From: Desulfolutivibrio sulfoxidireducens
GTDB taxonomy: Bacteria > Desulfobacterota > Desulfovibrionia > Desulfovibrionales > Desulfovibrionaceae
Assembly: GCF_013376475.1 (NCBI RefSeq)
Contig: NZ_CP045508.1
Location: 1,733,501 to 1,797,500, forward strand
DNA: 64,000 bases
Direction: 5' to 3'
This document shows positions 38,188 through 46,587 of this stretch, in pieces (within the stretch, counting starts at the first letter, position 1; each line of letters starts with the position of its first letter). The notes under the pieces were generated by a model. It saw nothing but the letters and a program-made list of their open reading frames with translations, did no database searches and was not told the origin of the DNA. The translations under genes were made by a program, and so were the position numbers.

Positions 38188-38757
38188 ATGGCCCGCCAAT
38201 TCCCAGGCAACCGCGTCCTCGTCCACATCTGCTGCGGCCCCTGTTCCATCACCGTGGTCCAGGGGCTTCGGGCCGAGGGATTCGAGGTCACCGGACTCTT
38301 CTACAACCCCAATATCCATCCCGCCTCCGAATACCTGCGCCGCCGCGAGGCCCTCGTCGAGGTTGCCGCGCGCCTGGAATTCCCGGTCATCTTTCTGGAC
38401 CGCGAATACGATCCGGCCCTGTACCTGCGCGAAATCGCCTTCCGCGAACAAAACCGCTGTTTCCACTGCTACCGCCTGCGTCTGGAACGAACCCTCAAGG
38501 TGGCCCGGCGCGGCGGTTTCGCCCGCTTCACCTCGACCCTGCTCTACAGCAAACAACAGAAGCACGACCTCATCCGCGATCTCGGCCGCGATCTGGCCGG
38601 GGCATCCAAAACCGCCTTCCTGTACCGCGATTTCCGGCCCACCTGGAAAAAAGGCATCGAACTCTCCAAATCCTTCGGCATCTATCGCCAGGACTACTGC
38701 GGCTGCATCTTAAGCGAGTTCGAACGCCGTCGCCGTGAATTGAAGGCCCTGGGATAG
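38188..38757 (+). CDS. queH: Epoxyqueuosine reductase QueH
   Basis: 189 residues. Converts epoxyqueuosine to queuosine in tRNA and is the non-homologous alternative to cobalamin-dependent QueG. Characteristic cysteine pattern: VHICCGPCS at the N-terminus, CFHCYRLRL in the middle and DYCGCILSE at the end, ligands for an Fe-S cluster and a second metal. Immediately follows rng (four-base gap), so translational coupling is likely. A hairpin repeat follows the stop. Confidence 0.92.
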   Translation: MARQFPGNRVLVHICCGPCSITVVQGLRAEGFEVTGLFYNPNIHPASEYLRRREALVEVAARLEFPVIFLDREYDPALYLREIAFREQNRCFHCYRLRLERTLKVARRGGFARFTSTLLYSKQQKHDLIRDLGRDLAGASKTAFLYRDFRPTWKKGIELSKSFGIYRQDYCGCILSEFERRRRELKALG

Positions 38758-38766
38758 GACGGACGA

Positions 38767-38880
38767 CGGGGAGGAGGCTCCGCCTCCTCCCCGCACCCCT
38801 CCACCGCCCGGGGGGAATCATTCCCCCCGGGTCCCCCCCGGTCCCGGCCGCATGGCGCTTCGCGCCATCCGGCCGGAATC
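38767..38880. repeat. Dispersed hairpin repeat, type 2, after queH
   Basis: Three consecutive hairpins: an 11-bp stem at 38768-38778/38782-38792 (loop TCC), an 11-bp stem at 38807-38817/38821-38831 (CCCGGGGGGAA, loop TCA) and an ATGGCGC-TTC-GCGCCAT stem inside flanking CCGGCC arms (about 38845-38875). The first 70 bases closely match the reverse complement of 50231-50300. It probably serves as terminator or 3'-stabilising element for the rng-queH transcript. Confidence 0.8.
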
Positions 38881-38993
38881 GGGAGGGCCAGGGAAATGAT
38901 TTTCCCCGGAGGGGAAGGGAGGATAAAATAACCTGAAGTCGGAATTGAAGACAGGGGATGGTCAGAGAGAGGGAACGGACAAAGGGGAAGGGT

Positions 38994-39175
38994 GGGCAGG
39001 GGGAAGGATGGACAGAGGGAAGGGTGGGCAGGGGGAAGGATGGACAGAGGGAAGGGTGGGCAGGGGGAAGGATGGGCAGGGGGAAGGATGGACAGGGGGA
39101 AGGATGGACAGAGGGAAGGGTGGGCAGGGGGAAGGATGGGCAGGGGGAAGGATGGGCAGGGGGAAGGATGGACAG
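38994..39175. repeat. 16-bp tandem repeat array (about 11 copies)
   Basis: Eleven complete 16-bp units and a partial one. Two main variants alternate: A (GGGCAGGGGGAAGGAT) and B (GGACAGAGGGAAGGGT), in the order A B A B A A B' B A A A. The plus strand is almost all purine. Because 16 is not a multiple of three, all frames stay open through the array, which creates long false reading frames. A minisatellite with likely copy-number variation. Confidence 0.9.
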
Positions 39176-39436
39176 GCCGGGCGAGAGTTTTCGCTGGCGG
39201 CCTTGAGCCCGGCAACCAACGGCCTTCGCCTTTTCCCTGCGATCTCGAGCCCGGCAGCCAAAATTTTCCCAAAATGTCACCTTGCCCGCAAACCTACCGC
39301 CCGTGAAGATCCCTTCAATCGGTTTGACTTCCTGAAACCTCCGGCCTAGATACTATCCGCCTGGGAGAAGCCATTTCATTTCGTCGTCAACGGGCCATCC
39401 CTTGTCGTCTCATTGTTTAGCATCCGGAAGGTTTTC

Positions 39437-41752
39437 ATGGGCTTGCGAAGGGCGACCATCCTGCTTATCGGCCTCACCCTGGCCGTCCTGCTCGTGGGCC
39501 TGTACGCCGCCTCGCGCTGCATCATCCTCGGCCGCTTCGTCACCCTCGAAGAGGACATCGCCCGCCAGAACGTGGAACGGGGCGTCAATGCCCTGCATTC
39601 CCGCCTTTCCCAACTGACGCTCATGGCCATCGACTGGGCCAATTGGGACGATGCCTACGCGTTCATGAACGAGCCCGACAAGGCCTTCATCGCCTCCAAT
39701 CTGCCTCCGGAAACCTTTCGCAATCAAGGCCTCAACGTGATCGCGTTCTTCGACCCGGATGGACTGCTGGTCTGGGGACGGTTCCTTGAACCGGGAAACG
39801 ATGCGCCCGCCGAGATCCCGGAACCGCTTCTGGAGACCTTTCGTTCCGGGGTGGCACGCCTTTTCAAAGCCACGGATCGGACACCCCGGCAAGGGGTGAT
39901 GATGTTGCCCCAGGGCCCGCTTCTGGCGGCCATGCATCCGGTCGTCAAAAGCGATGGCTCGGGGACGCCGCGCGGCGTCCTGCTCATGGGCGCGCTTTTG
40001 GGTGAGGCGGAGACGGCCAGACTTGCGGACATCACCCGGCTCGATCTTTCCATCCAGGCGCTTCAGGCCCCTGTCCCCCCCGGCGTGGCGGCCGCCGATT
40101 TCGAGGGGAAACCGTCCGGGGAGCCGGTGGTCCTGCAAACGGCCGGGGAGTCGTCGCTGACCGGCCACGCCCTTGTCCGCGACGTCTTTGGCGAGCCGGC
40201 CCTGGTCGTATCCGTGACCATGCCCCGCGACATTTATCGCCGGGGCGTGGATATGATGCAGTACAATCTGGTCACGATCTTTCTGGCGGGGTTTGGGTTC
40301 TCCGTGGTGGTGATCCTTTTTCTGGAACGCCGGGTGATCTCCCGGGTGGGCCTCATCGAGCGCCAATCCGGAACCATCGGCACCCGCCGCGAGGCGGGCA
40401 AGCGGGTGGCCCTGTCCGGGAGCGACGAACTGGCCAGACTCTCCGACAGCATAAACGACATGCTCGATCGCCTGGAGAAGACCCAGGAGGCCCTGGAAAT
40501 ATCCGAGGGGAAATATCGATCCCTTTTTTTGAATACGGCCACGGCCATGCTTCTGGTCAATACCGAGACCTCGCTCATCGAACTGGTCAACGCCGAGTTC
40601 GAGCGTCTTTCGGGATACGGGCGGCGCAACGTGGAACATCGCAAGAGCTGGAAGGATTTCACCCTGGAGGAGGACGCCAAGACCATTGAAAACTTTTTCC
40701 GCAACCGGGCCGCCTCGGACGGACAGATCCCGGGGACCATCGACTGCCGGTTCATCGGGCGCGGCGGGGATATCCGTTTCGTCTCCCTGACCGTAGCCAT
40801 GATCAAGGGCACGGATTCATGCATCGTGTCCATGATCGATCTGACCGACCGCAAGCGGGCCGAGGAGGCCCTGGCCGAGTTCAACCGCACCCTCGAACTG
40901 CTGGTGGCCGAACGCACCGGGGCCCTGGCCGAAAAGGCCCATGAACTGGAGGAGGCCAACCAGCGGCTTCAGGAACTTGACCGGCTCAAGTCCGCCTTTT
41001 TGTCCTCGGTGTCCCACGAATTGCGCACCCCCCTGACCTCCATCCGGGGGTTCGCCAAGCTCATCCTCAAGGACCTGTCGCGGATGACCGGGATGGGCCA
41101 GGGGCTTAAGGGCAAATACGCGCGCATCGACGACAACTTGCAGATCATCATCAAGGAAAGCGACCGGTTGACCATGCTGCTCAACGACTTTCTGGACCTG
41201 TCCAAGATCGAGTCCGGAAAGATGGAATGGCGCGATGCGCGGTTGCCCGTGTCCGATCTGATCGTGCGCGGGGTGGGGGCGGTGCGTTCCCTGTTCGACG
41301 AAAAACCCGGGATATGCCTGGCCCTGGATGTGCCGGACGGGCTTCCCGATCTTTTCGTGGACCCGGACCGGATGCTCCAGGTGTTGATCAACCTGCTTTC
41401 CAACGCGGCCAAATTCACGGACAAGGGGCTGGTCCGGGTTTCGGCGGCCCTGGAGGCCGACGGCCTGCGCTTGACCGTCAGCGACGAGGGCGTTGGCGTG
41501 CCCAAGGCGGATCTGGTGACGATCTTCGGGAAATTCCGCCAGTCCACCCAGGGAGACATCCTGGAGAACAAGCCCAAGGGCACCGGGCTTGGCCTGGCGA
41601 TTTGCCGCAACATCATCCAGCACTACGGCGGCCGGATATGGGCCGAGTCGGAAGTGGGCCGGGGCAGTTCCTTTCATGTCCGCCTGCCCCGGGAGGCCCT
41701 GGCCCCGAAAGGCGAAAAAAAGGCCGCCCGGTCCGAGGACGGGACGGCCTGA
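39437..41752 (+). CDS. Membrane sensor histidine kinase with CHASE4, HAMP, PAS, HisKA and HATPase domains
   Basis: 771 residues. TM ~7-29, a periplasmic CHASE4-like domain (LMAIDWANWDDAYAFM, then IVAFFDPDG-like GLNVIAFFDPDGLLVWG), TM ~280-300, HAMP, PAS (YRSLFLNTATAMLLVNTETS), coiled coil, phosphoacceptor SSVSHELRTPLTS, N-box NLLSNAAKFTD and GTGLGLAI. A hybrid receiver is absent and no regulator is adjacent, so it is an orphan kinase. GGAAGG at 39426-39431 favours ATG 39437. The 16-bp array lies 260 bases upstream of it. Confidence 0.92.
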   Translation: MGLRRATILLIGLTLAVLLVGLYAASRCIILGRFVTLEEDIARQNVERGVNALHSRLSQLTLMAIDWANWDDAYAFMNEPDKAFIASNLPPETFRNQGLNVIAFFDPDGLLVWGRFLEPGNDAPAEIPEPLLETFRSGVARLFKATDRTPRQGVMMLPQGPLLAAMHPVVKSDGSGTPRGVLLMGALLGEAETARLADITRLDLSIQALQAPVPPGVAAADFEGKPSGEPVVLQTAGESSLTGHALVRDVFGEPALVVSVTMPRDIYRRGVDMMQYNLVTIFLAGFGFSVVVILFLERRVISRVGLIERQSGTIGTRREAGKRVALSGSDELARLSDSINDMLDRLEKTQEALEISEGKYRSLFLNTATAMLLVNTETSLIELVNAEFERLSGYGRRNVEHRKSWKDFTLEEDAKTIENFFRNRAASDGQIPGTIDCRFIGRGGDIRFVSLTVAMIKGTDSCIVSMIDLTDRKRAEEALAEFNRTLELLVAERTGALAEKAHELEEANQRLQELDRLKSAFLSSVSHELRTPLTSIRGFAKLILKDLSRMTGMGQGLKGKYARIDDNLQIIIKESDRLTMLLNDFLDLSKIESGKMEWRDARLPVSDLIVRGVGAVRSLFDEKPGICLALDVPDGLPDLFVDPDRMLQVLINLLSNAAKFTDKGLVRVSAALEADGLRLTVSDEGVGVPKADLVTIFGKFRQSTQGDILENKPKGTGLGLAICRNIIQHYGGRIWAESEVGRGSSFHVRLPREALAPKGEKKAARSEDGTA

Positions 41753-41767
41753 TGCGATGCCTCGAGG

Positions 41768-42022
41768 CTATTGCGGATTGACCACGAGCCACTTCATCTC
41801 GATTTCCATGACCCGCTTGGACCCGCTGTCCTTGACCTTGTCCTTGATCTTGATTTCCATGGCCACATCGTTGGCCAAGGGGATGCTTACGGTTCCCGAC
41901 TCCCCGCCGGCGAGTTCGATTTTTCCCTGGCACAGACCGTCCGCGATGCGCCGCAAGAGCACCCCGGCGTCGTAGGTCAGGACATTGCCTTCGGATTCGT
42001 ACAACACGCTTTTTCCGCTCAT
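41768..42022 (-). CDS. Amphi-Trp domain protein
   Basis: 84 residues. Matches the small amphi-Trp domain family: a regulatory-like start KSVLYESEG, then LLRRIADGLCQGKIEL and a beta hairpin with an amphipathic end containing the conserved Trp (VMEIEMKWLV). The function of the family is unknown. The start at 42022 is decided by CAGGAGGTGA at good spacing on the minus strand; the frame is open a little further upstream. It is convergent with the sensor kinase (15-base gap). Confidence 0.8.
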   Translation of the reverse strand: MSGKSVLYESEGNVLTYDAGVLLRRIADGLCQGKIELAGGESGTVSIPLANDVAMEIKIKDKVKDSGSKRVMEIEMKWLVVNPQ

Positions 42023-42273
42023 GTCTTGTTCACCTCCTGGCTGCATGGGTTGCCGACTCATGGCACCCTATCCGAATCGACGCCTCCTGTCATGGCGATC
42101 CGGTGACCGCACGCCGTCGAGCCTGCGGAGCGCGTCTGGCGGGAAAGGGGGGGGACGCGCCGAACAACCCCGCCGACCATCGACCGGGGCACGCCGCCAG
42201 GGCCGTACGCGCGGCCGGATGCAATCCCGCCGCCGGCCTGAGAAACATGCGCCGGGCGTCGTCCCGGGCCGGC

Positions 42274-42930
42274 TTATCCCTTCTTGGCCGCCCGGGCGGC
42301 GCGCAGCCAGTCGTACCAGGCCGCAAGGCCCTCGCCGGTGCGGCAGGAGACGGGAAAGACCTGGATTTTCGCGTTGAGTTTCCGGGCGAAGGTCCCGGCC
42401 CGTTCCAGGCTGAAGTCCACATAGGGCAGAAGATCGATTTTATTGAGCAGAAGCGCCGAGGAGATATTGAACATGAGCGGATATTTTTCCGGCTTGTCGT
42501 CCCCCTCGGTGACCGAGAGCAGGGTGATCTTGTGGTCCTCGCCCACGTCGAATTCCGCCGGGCACACCAGGTTGCCCACATTTTCAATAAAAAGGATGTC
42601 CACGCCGTCGAGGGTAAGCTCCTTTGTGGCCGCCAGCACCTGGGCGCTGGTCAGGTGGCAGCCGCCCTCGGTGTTGATCTGCACGGCCTGGGCCCCTGTT
42701 GCGGCCACGCGCTGGGCGTCGTTGTCGGTCTGCAGGTCGCCTTCGATGACAGCCATGGAGAACTCGGATTTGAGGTCGGTCAGGGTATGTTCCAAAAGGG
42801 TGGTCTTGCCGGCCCCGGGGGAACTCATGAGGTTGAGCGCCAGGATGCCCCTCTCCGCGAAGAGCGTTTTGAGGACATCGGAGACGCGGGCGTTGGCCTC
42901 GAGGATGTTGCGGACGACGGGGATTTGCAT
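42274..42930 (-). CDS. hypB: Hydrogenase nickel incorporation GTPase HypB
   Basis: 218 residues. GTPase that loads nickel into [NiFe] hydrogenase precursors with HypA. Walker A MSSPGAGKTTLLE, the NVGNLVCPAEFDVGE metal-binding/switch region and the G4-like NKIDLLPYVD are clear. The N-terminus lacks both the CxxCGC high-affinity nickel motif and a His-rich stretch found in some homologues, so nickel storage is not expected. AAAGGAACG precedes ATG 42930. hypA lies directly upstream, four bases away. Confidence 0.95.
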   Translation of the reverse strand: MQIPVVRNILEANARVSDVLKTLFAERGILALNLMSSPGAGKTTLLEHTLTDLKSEFSMAVIEGDLQTDNDAQRVAATGAQAVQINTEGGCHLTSAQVLAATKELTLDGVDILFIENVGNLVCPAEFDVGEDHKITLLSVTEGDDKPEKYPLMFNISSALLLNKIDLLPYVDFSLERAGTFARKLNAKIQVFPVSCRTGEGLAAWYDWLRAARAAKKG

Positions 42931-42934
42931 GATT

Positions 42935-43303
42935 TTACGTTCCTTTGGCTTCGTCGAGTTCAAGATATTCGATGTAGAGTTCCTTGCCGGACACCACGGT
43001 GTGGCCGATCTCCTCGCCGCAGGCCGGACAGGGGGCGAACACGTAGTCCGTCGACTCGGGGGAGAAGTGTTTGCCGCAGGCCCGGCAGGCCAGGACCAGG
43101 GGGATTTCCTCGGTTTCGAGCCTGGCCCCGGCCAGGGAGGTCTCCATGGTCAGGGCCTCGAAGGCCATTTCCAGGGCCTCGGGCACCACGGCGGACAGGC
43201 GGCCGTGTTTGACCTTGACCGAGATGAGGCGGGGGGAGCCGTGTTTTTGCATTTCCTCCTGGATGATGGCCAGGAGGTTTTGCGCAAGGGAAAGTTCATG
43301 CAT
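42935..43303 (-). CDS. hypA: Hydrogenase nickel incorporation protein HypA
   Basis: 122 residues. Nickel chaperone that starts with the nickel-binding MHELSLAQN and has a zinc finger CRACGKHF...CPACGEE. It delivers Ni with HypB to [NiFe] hydrogenases. The start at 43303 is fixed by the obligatory MHE terminus. No hydrogenase structural gene is in the window. Confidence 0.95.
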   Translation of the reverse strand: MHELSLAQNLLAIIQEEMQKHGSPRLISVKVKHGRLSAVVPEALEMAFEALTMETSLAGARLETEEIPLVLACRACGKHFSPESTDYVFAPCPACGEEIGHTVVSGKELYIEYLELDEAKGT

Positions 43304-43366
43304 GGGCGGGGGATATACCGGAATCAGACGGCGGCGTAAAGAAAACCAGCCCATTTGGGAGGGGAA

Positions 43367-44050
43367 TCACAGGAAGACGAGGCTTAAGACCACCGCGGCC
43401 ACCAGGGAAGGCAGCAGATTCGAAATCTTGATCTTGACCACGCCAAAAAGGTTGATGCCGATGCCGAGGATCAAAAGCCCGCCCACGGCCGTGATCTGGG
43501 CCATGAGCGCCTCGGTGAAAAAGCCCTGGAAGGCCCCGGCCACGAGGGTCAGCCCGTACTGGTAGCAAAATACCGGAACGCAGGAGAAAAGAACCCCCGC
43601 GCCGTATGTGGAGGCCAGGGCCACGGAGGCGAAGCCGTCGAGCATGGCCTTGGTCAGGAGGATGGTCGGGTCGCCGCGCAGGCCCTCGTCGAAGGAGCCG
43701 AGAATGGCCATGGACCCCACGCAGTAGATGAGGGAGGCGGTGACGAAGCCGTCGGTGAAGAGGGTATTTTTGGAGCGGGCCAGGGCCTTGACCCGGTCCC
43801 CCAGGTGTTCCAGGCGGGTTTCGATGTCCACGAGCTCTCCGGCCACAGCGCCTAGGATGAGGCTGAAGATGACCACAAGGGGCTCGGACATCTTGAGGGC
43901 CATCTGCAGGCCGATGACGGCCACGCACAGCCCCAGGGCCTGGAAGACGATGGTCCTGACGCGTTCGGGGAATTTGCCGTGAAGCAGAAGTCCCACCACG
44001 CCGCCGGCGAGGATGGCCGCGGCGTTGGTCAGGGAACCGACGGGGATCAT
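43367..44050 (-). CDS. DUF554 family membrane protein
   Basis: 227 residues with six to seven TM helices. Family signature: an N-terminal GSLTNAAAILAGGVVGLLL, then TDGFVTASLIYCVGSMAILGS and AMLDGFASVALASTYGAGV. The function of DUF554 proteins is not established; a transporter of small solutes is often proposed. AAAGGAGCG precedes ATG 44050 on the minus strand. It is likely the first gene of a unit with hypA-hypB (63-base gap). Confidence 0.85.
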   Translation of the reverse strand: MIPVGSLTNAAAILAGGVVGLLLHGKFPERVRTIVFQALGLCVAVIGLQMALKMSEPLVVIFSLILGAVAGELVDIETRLEHLGDRVKALARSKNTLFTDGFVTASLIYCVGSMAILGSFDEGLRGDPTILLTKAMLDGFASVALASTYGAGVLFSCVPVFCYQYGLTLVAGAFQGFFTEALMAQITAVGGLLILGIGINLFGVVKIKISNLLPSLVAAVVLSLVFL

Positions 44051-44398
44051 GGGCGCTCCTTTTTCCGCCTGCCGGCGGCGAGACGAGGGGAGTAGCAGTT
44101 CACCCGTGGGAGGGCAAGCGTCCCTGGCCGGGGCCGGCGTGCCCCATGTCCCCGGGCATCGCAGCCTCGGGCCTGGTATGCTCGAAAAAAATCCTACAAA
44201 ATAACTATGAATTGTCCGGCCACCCCTGGCCTCTCCCGATAATCCGGCCAGGGAAGCGGCTTTTTCACCCGTCACGCGCCGGCTTGCGCCCATGGCGGAC
44301 GTATGGACTTTATTCGTGAAGTTGCCTAAAAATGAGCATTTGCGCGCCGGACACGCTGTTTCATCCCGGCGGGACACGCCTTGTCAGCGAGGACGCAC
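44051..44398. other. Divergent intergenic region between the DUF554 gene and the SufC-like gene
   Basis: 348 bases with no gene. The stretch around 44181-44215 is AT-rich and should hold a promoter, but I could not fix boxes. No IscR-type regulator gene accompanies the Fe-S genes. Confidence 0.45.
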
Positions 44399-45166
44399 AT
44401 GCTCATCATAGAAGACCTGCACGTGACCATCGGCGAACGCGAGGTGCTCAAGGGCATCAATCTGGAGATCGCCGACAACGAGACCTTTGTTCTTTTCGGA
44501 CCCAACGGCTCCGGAAAGACCACCCTGCTCATGACGCTCATGGGCTTCGGCAATTACGAGATCACCGGAGGCCGCATCCTGTTTCGGGGCCAGGACATCA
44601 CCCACGCCCCCATCCACGAGCGGGCGAAGCTCGGCATGGGCATGTCCTTCCAGCGCCCGCCGACCATCCACGGCCTGAAGACCCGCCATCTGGTGGCCAT
44701 GTGCGGCCAGGGTCGCGAGGTGCCCGTGGAGGAACTGGCCCGCCGGGTGAACATGGAGGACTTTCTTGACCGGGACATCAACTCCGGATTCTCCGGCGGC
44801 GAGATCAAGCGCTCGGAGTTGCTGCAGCTTATGGCCCAGGAGCCCCATCTGCTGCTTTTCGACGAGCCGGAATCGGGCGTTGACCTGGAGAACATGAAGC
44901 TTATCGGCACGACCGTGCGCGAACTGCTCATCGGTGTGGCCGCGCCCCGTCCGGACAAGAGCATGAAGGAGCTCAAGGAGATCAAGGCCAGACGCCGTAC
45001 CTCCGGGCTCATCATCACCCACACCGGCTACATTCTGGAATATATCAACGCCGATCGGGGCCAGGTGCTTTATGACGGGCATCTGTGCTGCGAGGCCAAT
45101 CCCCGGGACATTCTGGACCACATCAGCAAGTACGGATACCAGGAATGCGTCCGTTGCCTGCGATAA
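44399..45166 (+). CDS. sufC: SufC-like ABC ATPase of a two-gene Fe-S assembly system
   Basis: 255 residues. Soluble ABC ATPase that drives Fe-S assembly with the SufB partner. Walker A GPNGSGKTTLL, signature FSGGEIKRSELLQL (SGGE), Walker B LLLFDEPESGVDL and the H-loop TH in LIITHTGYIL. GAGGA precedes ATG 44399. The pair has no SufD, SufS, SufE or SufU, matching the ancestral SUF-like minimal system (SMS, SmsCB) known from archaea and anaerobes. The C-terminal half carries a ~35-residue insert (PDKSMKELKEIKARRRTS) relative to E. coli SufC. Confidence 0.92.
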   Translation: MLIIEDLHVTIGEREVLKGINLEIADNETFVLFGPNGSGKTTLLMTLMGFGNYEITGGRILFRGQDITHAPIHERAKLGMGMSFQRPPTIHGLKTRHLVAMCGQGREVPVEELARRVNMEDFLDRDINSGFSGGEIKRSELLQLMAQEPHLLLFDEPESGVDLENMKLIGTTVRELLIGVAAPRPDKSMKELKEIKARRRTSGLIITHTGYILEYINADRGQVLYDGHLCCEANPRDILDHISKYGYQECVRCLR

Positions 45167-45179
45167 ACGGAGTCCGACC

Positions 45180-46337
45180 ATGAAAGACATAGACCTTGGC
45201 GCCTTTACCTTCAGCGGCAAGATAACCGGGGAAATCCCCGACCTGCGATCCCTCGACGCCGCCGACAAGACCGAGATGCTCATGTCCGGCGTGGACGTCA
45301 GCGGCAAGGGTCGAAGCGGCACCTATCTGCAGATCGACCACGGCAAGGTGCACTGCCGGGCCTCCCAGCCCGGGGTCGAGATCCTGGACATCAAGGAGGC
45401 CCTGGCCAAGTACGACGGCCTGCCGGGCTATTTCTGGACCCAGGTGGACCCGGACAAGGACGAGTACACCCGCGCGGCCGCCGACAACCTGCACGGCGGC
45501 TATTTCATCCGCACGGAAAAAGGGGCCAGGATCGCCGATCCGGTCCAGTCCTGTCTGTTTCTCAAAAGCGACATGGTCGGCCAGAACGTGCACAACGTGG
45601 TCATTGTGGAGGAGGACTCGGAACTGCACATCATCACCGGCTGTTCCGTGGCCCACGGCTCCAAGGGCGCGGCGCACCTGGGCATCTCCGAATTTTTCGT
45701 CAAAAAAAACGCCAAGCTGACCTTCACCATGATCCACAACTGGGCCGAGACCACGGTGGTCAGGCCGCGCACCGGGGGCATTGTGGAGGAGGGCGGCGTC
45801 TTCCTCAACAACTACGTTCTCTTGAAACCCGTCCACGACCTGCAAAGCTACCCCACCATCACCCTCAACGGTCGCGGCGCGGTGGCCCGTTTCAACTCGG
45901 TCATTGTGGCTCCCAAGGGCTCGCTGGTGGATTCCGGCAGCAAGATTCTGCTCAACGCCCCCGACACCCGGGGCGAGATCATCTCCCGGACCATCGCCTC
46001 CGGCGGGACCATCATCGCCCGGGGCTACATCGGCGGGCACAGCGTCCCGGCCCGGGGACACCTGGAGTGCAAGGGCCTTATTCTTGGCGGCGGGATCATC
46101 CACGCCATTCCCGAGCTTTTGGGGTCGCGCGACGGGGTGGAGCTGTCCCACGAGGCCGCCGTGGGCAAGATCGCCCAGGAAGAGATCGAATACCTCATGG
46201 CCCGGGGCATGGATGAGGAGGAGGCCACCTCCACCATCGTGCGCGGTTTTCTCAATGTGGACATCATGGGCCTGCCAGACGAGCTCAAGGAGGTCATCGA
46301 CCGGACCATCCAGGAGACGGAAAAGGATATGTTCTAG
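45180..46337 (+). CDS. sufB: SufB-like scaffold protein of a two-gene Fe-S assembly system
   Basis: 385 residues, shorter than classical SufB (~480-495). The right-handed beta-helix core shows HIITGCSVAHGSKGAAHLGI, KLTFTMIHNW and TIIARGYIGGHSVPARGHLECKGLIL, the last containing the His/Cys-type region used for cluster assembly. The C-terminal helices (EAAVGKIAQEEIEYLMARGM) contact SufC. A thirteen-base gap follows sufC. The last 20 bases of the gene resemble the end of each unit of the tandem repeat directly after it. Confidence 0.92.
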   Translation: MKDIDLGAFTFSGKITGEIPDLRSLDAADKTEMLMSGVDVSGKGRSGTYLQIDHGKVHCRASQPGVEILDIKEALAKYDGLPGYFWTQVDPDKDEYTRAAADNLHGGYFIRTEKGARIADPVQSCLFLKSDMVGQNVHNVVIVEEDSELHIITGCSVAHGSKGAAHLGISEFFVKKNAKLTFTMIHNWAETTVVRPRTGGIVEEGGVFLNNYVLLKPVHDLQSYPTITLNGRGAVARFNSVIVAPKGSLVDSGSKILLNAPDTRGEIISRTIASGGTIIARGYIGGHSVPARGHLECKGLILGGGIIHAIPELLGSRDGVELSHEAAVGKIAQEEIEYLMARGMDEEEATSTIVRGFLNVDIMGLPDELKEVIDRTIQETEKDMF

Positions 46338-46497
46338 CCGGGCGAGCGGCCTTCACGAGTCCGCTCAAACAGTGCAAGCGCCCCCACTGGCGGAAAAGGG
46401 CATGGTCCAGCCGGGCAAGCGGCCTTCACGAGTCCGTTCAAACAGTGCAAGCGCCCCCACTGGCGGAAAAGGACATGGTCCAGCCGGGCAAGCGGCG
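46337..46497. repeat. 73-bp tandem repeat directly after sufB
   Basis: Unit 1 46337-46409 and unit 2 46410-46482 differ at three positions; a third partial unit begins at 46483. Each unit contains CAGTG and CACTG arms around a ten-base loop. Each unit ends in CGGAAAAGGACATGGTCCA or a near copy, matching 16 of the last 20 bases of sufB, so the array seems to have grown from the sufB 3' end. Confidence 0.85.
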
Positions 46498-46523
46498 GGT
46501 CCGAGAAAATGACGACCTTTGCG

Positions 46524-46563
46524 GGGCGTTCGGGGAGGACTTCCCGGACGCCCGTTGTTTTTT
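46524..46563. terminator. Rho-independent terminator between sufB and the convergent secreted-protein gene
   Basis: GGGCGTTCGGG (46524-46534) pairs with CCCGGACGCCC (46543-46553) except for one G-T wobble, followed by GTTGTTTTTT. It terminates the sufCB transcript. Confidence 0.85.
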
Positions 46564-46587
46564 AGCGTCCGGCGTGGGAACGAGGCG

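Noticed and set aside
38994-39175. CRISPR array
   Set aside because: Units are contiguous 16-mers with no unique spacers, and there are no cas genes.
38945-39349. Reading frames across the 16-bp array
   Set aside because: A 16-bp purine-rich unit keeps every frame open; the predicted repetitive Gly/Lys/Glu products have no ribosome-binding sites or homology.
46337-46497. CRISPR array or att site after sufB
   Set aside because: Units are contiguous 73-bp copies with no spacers, and no integrase or tRNA is present.
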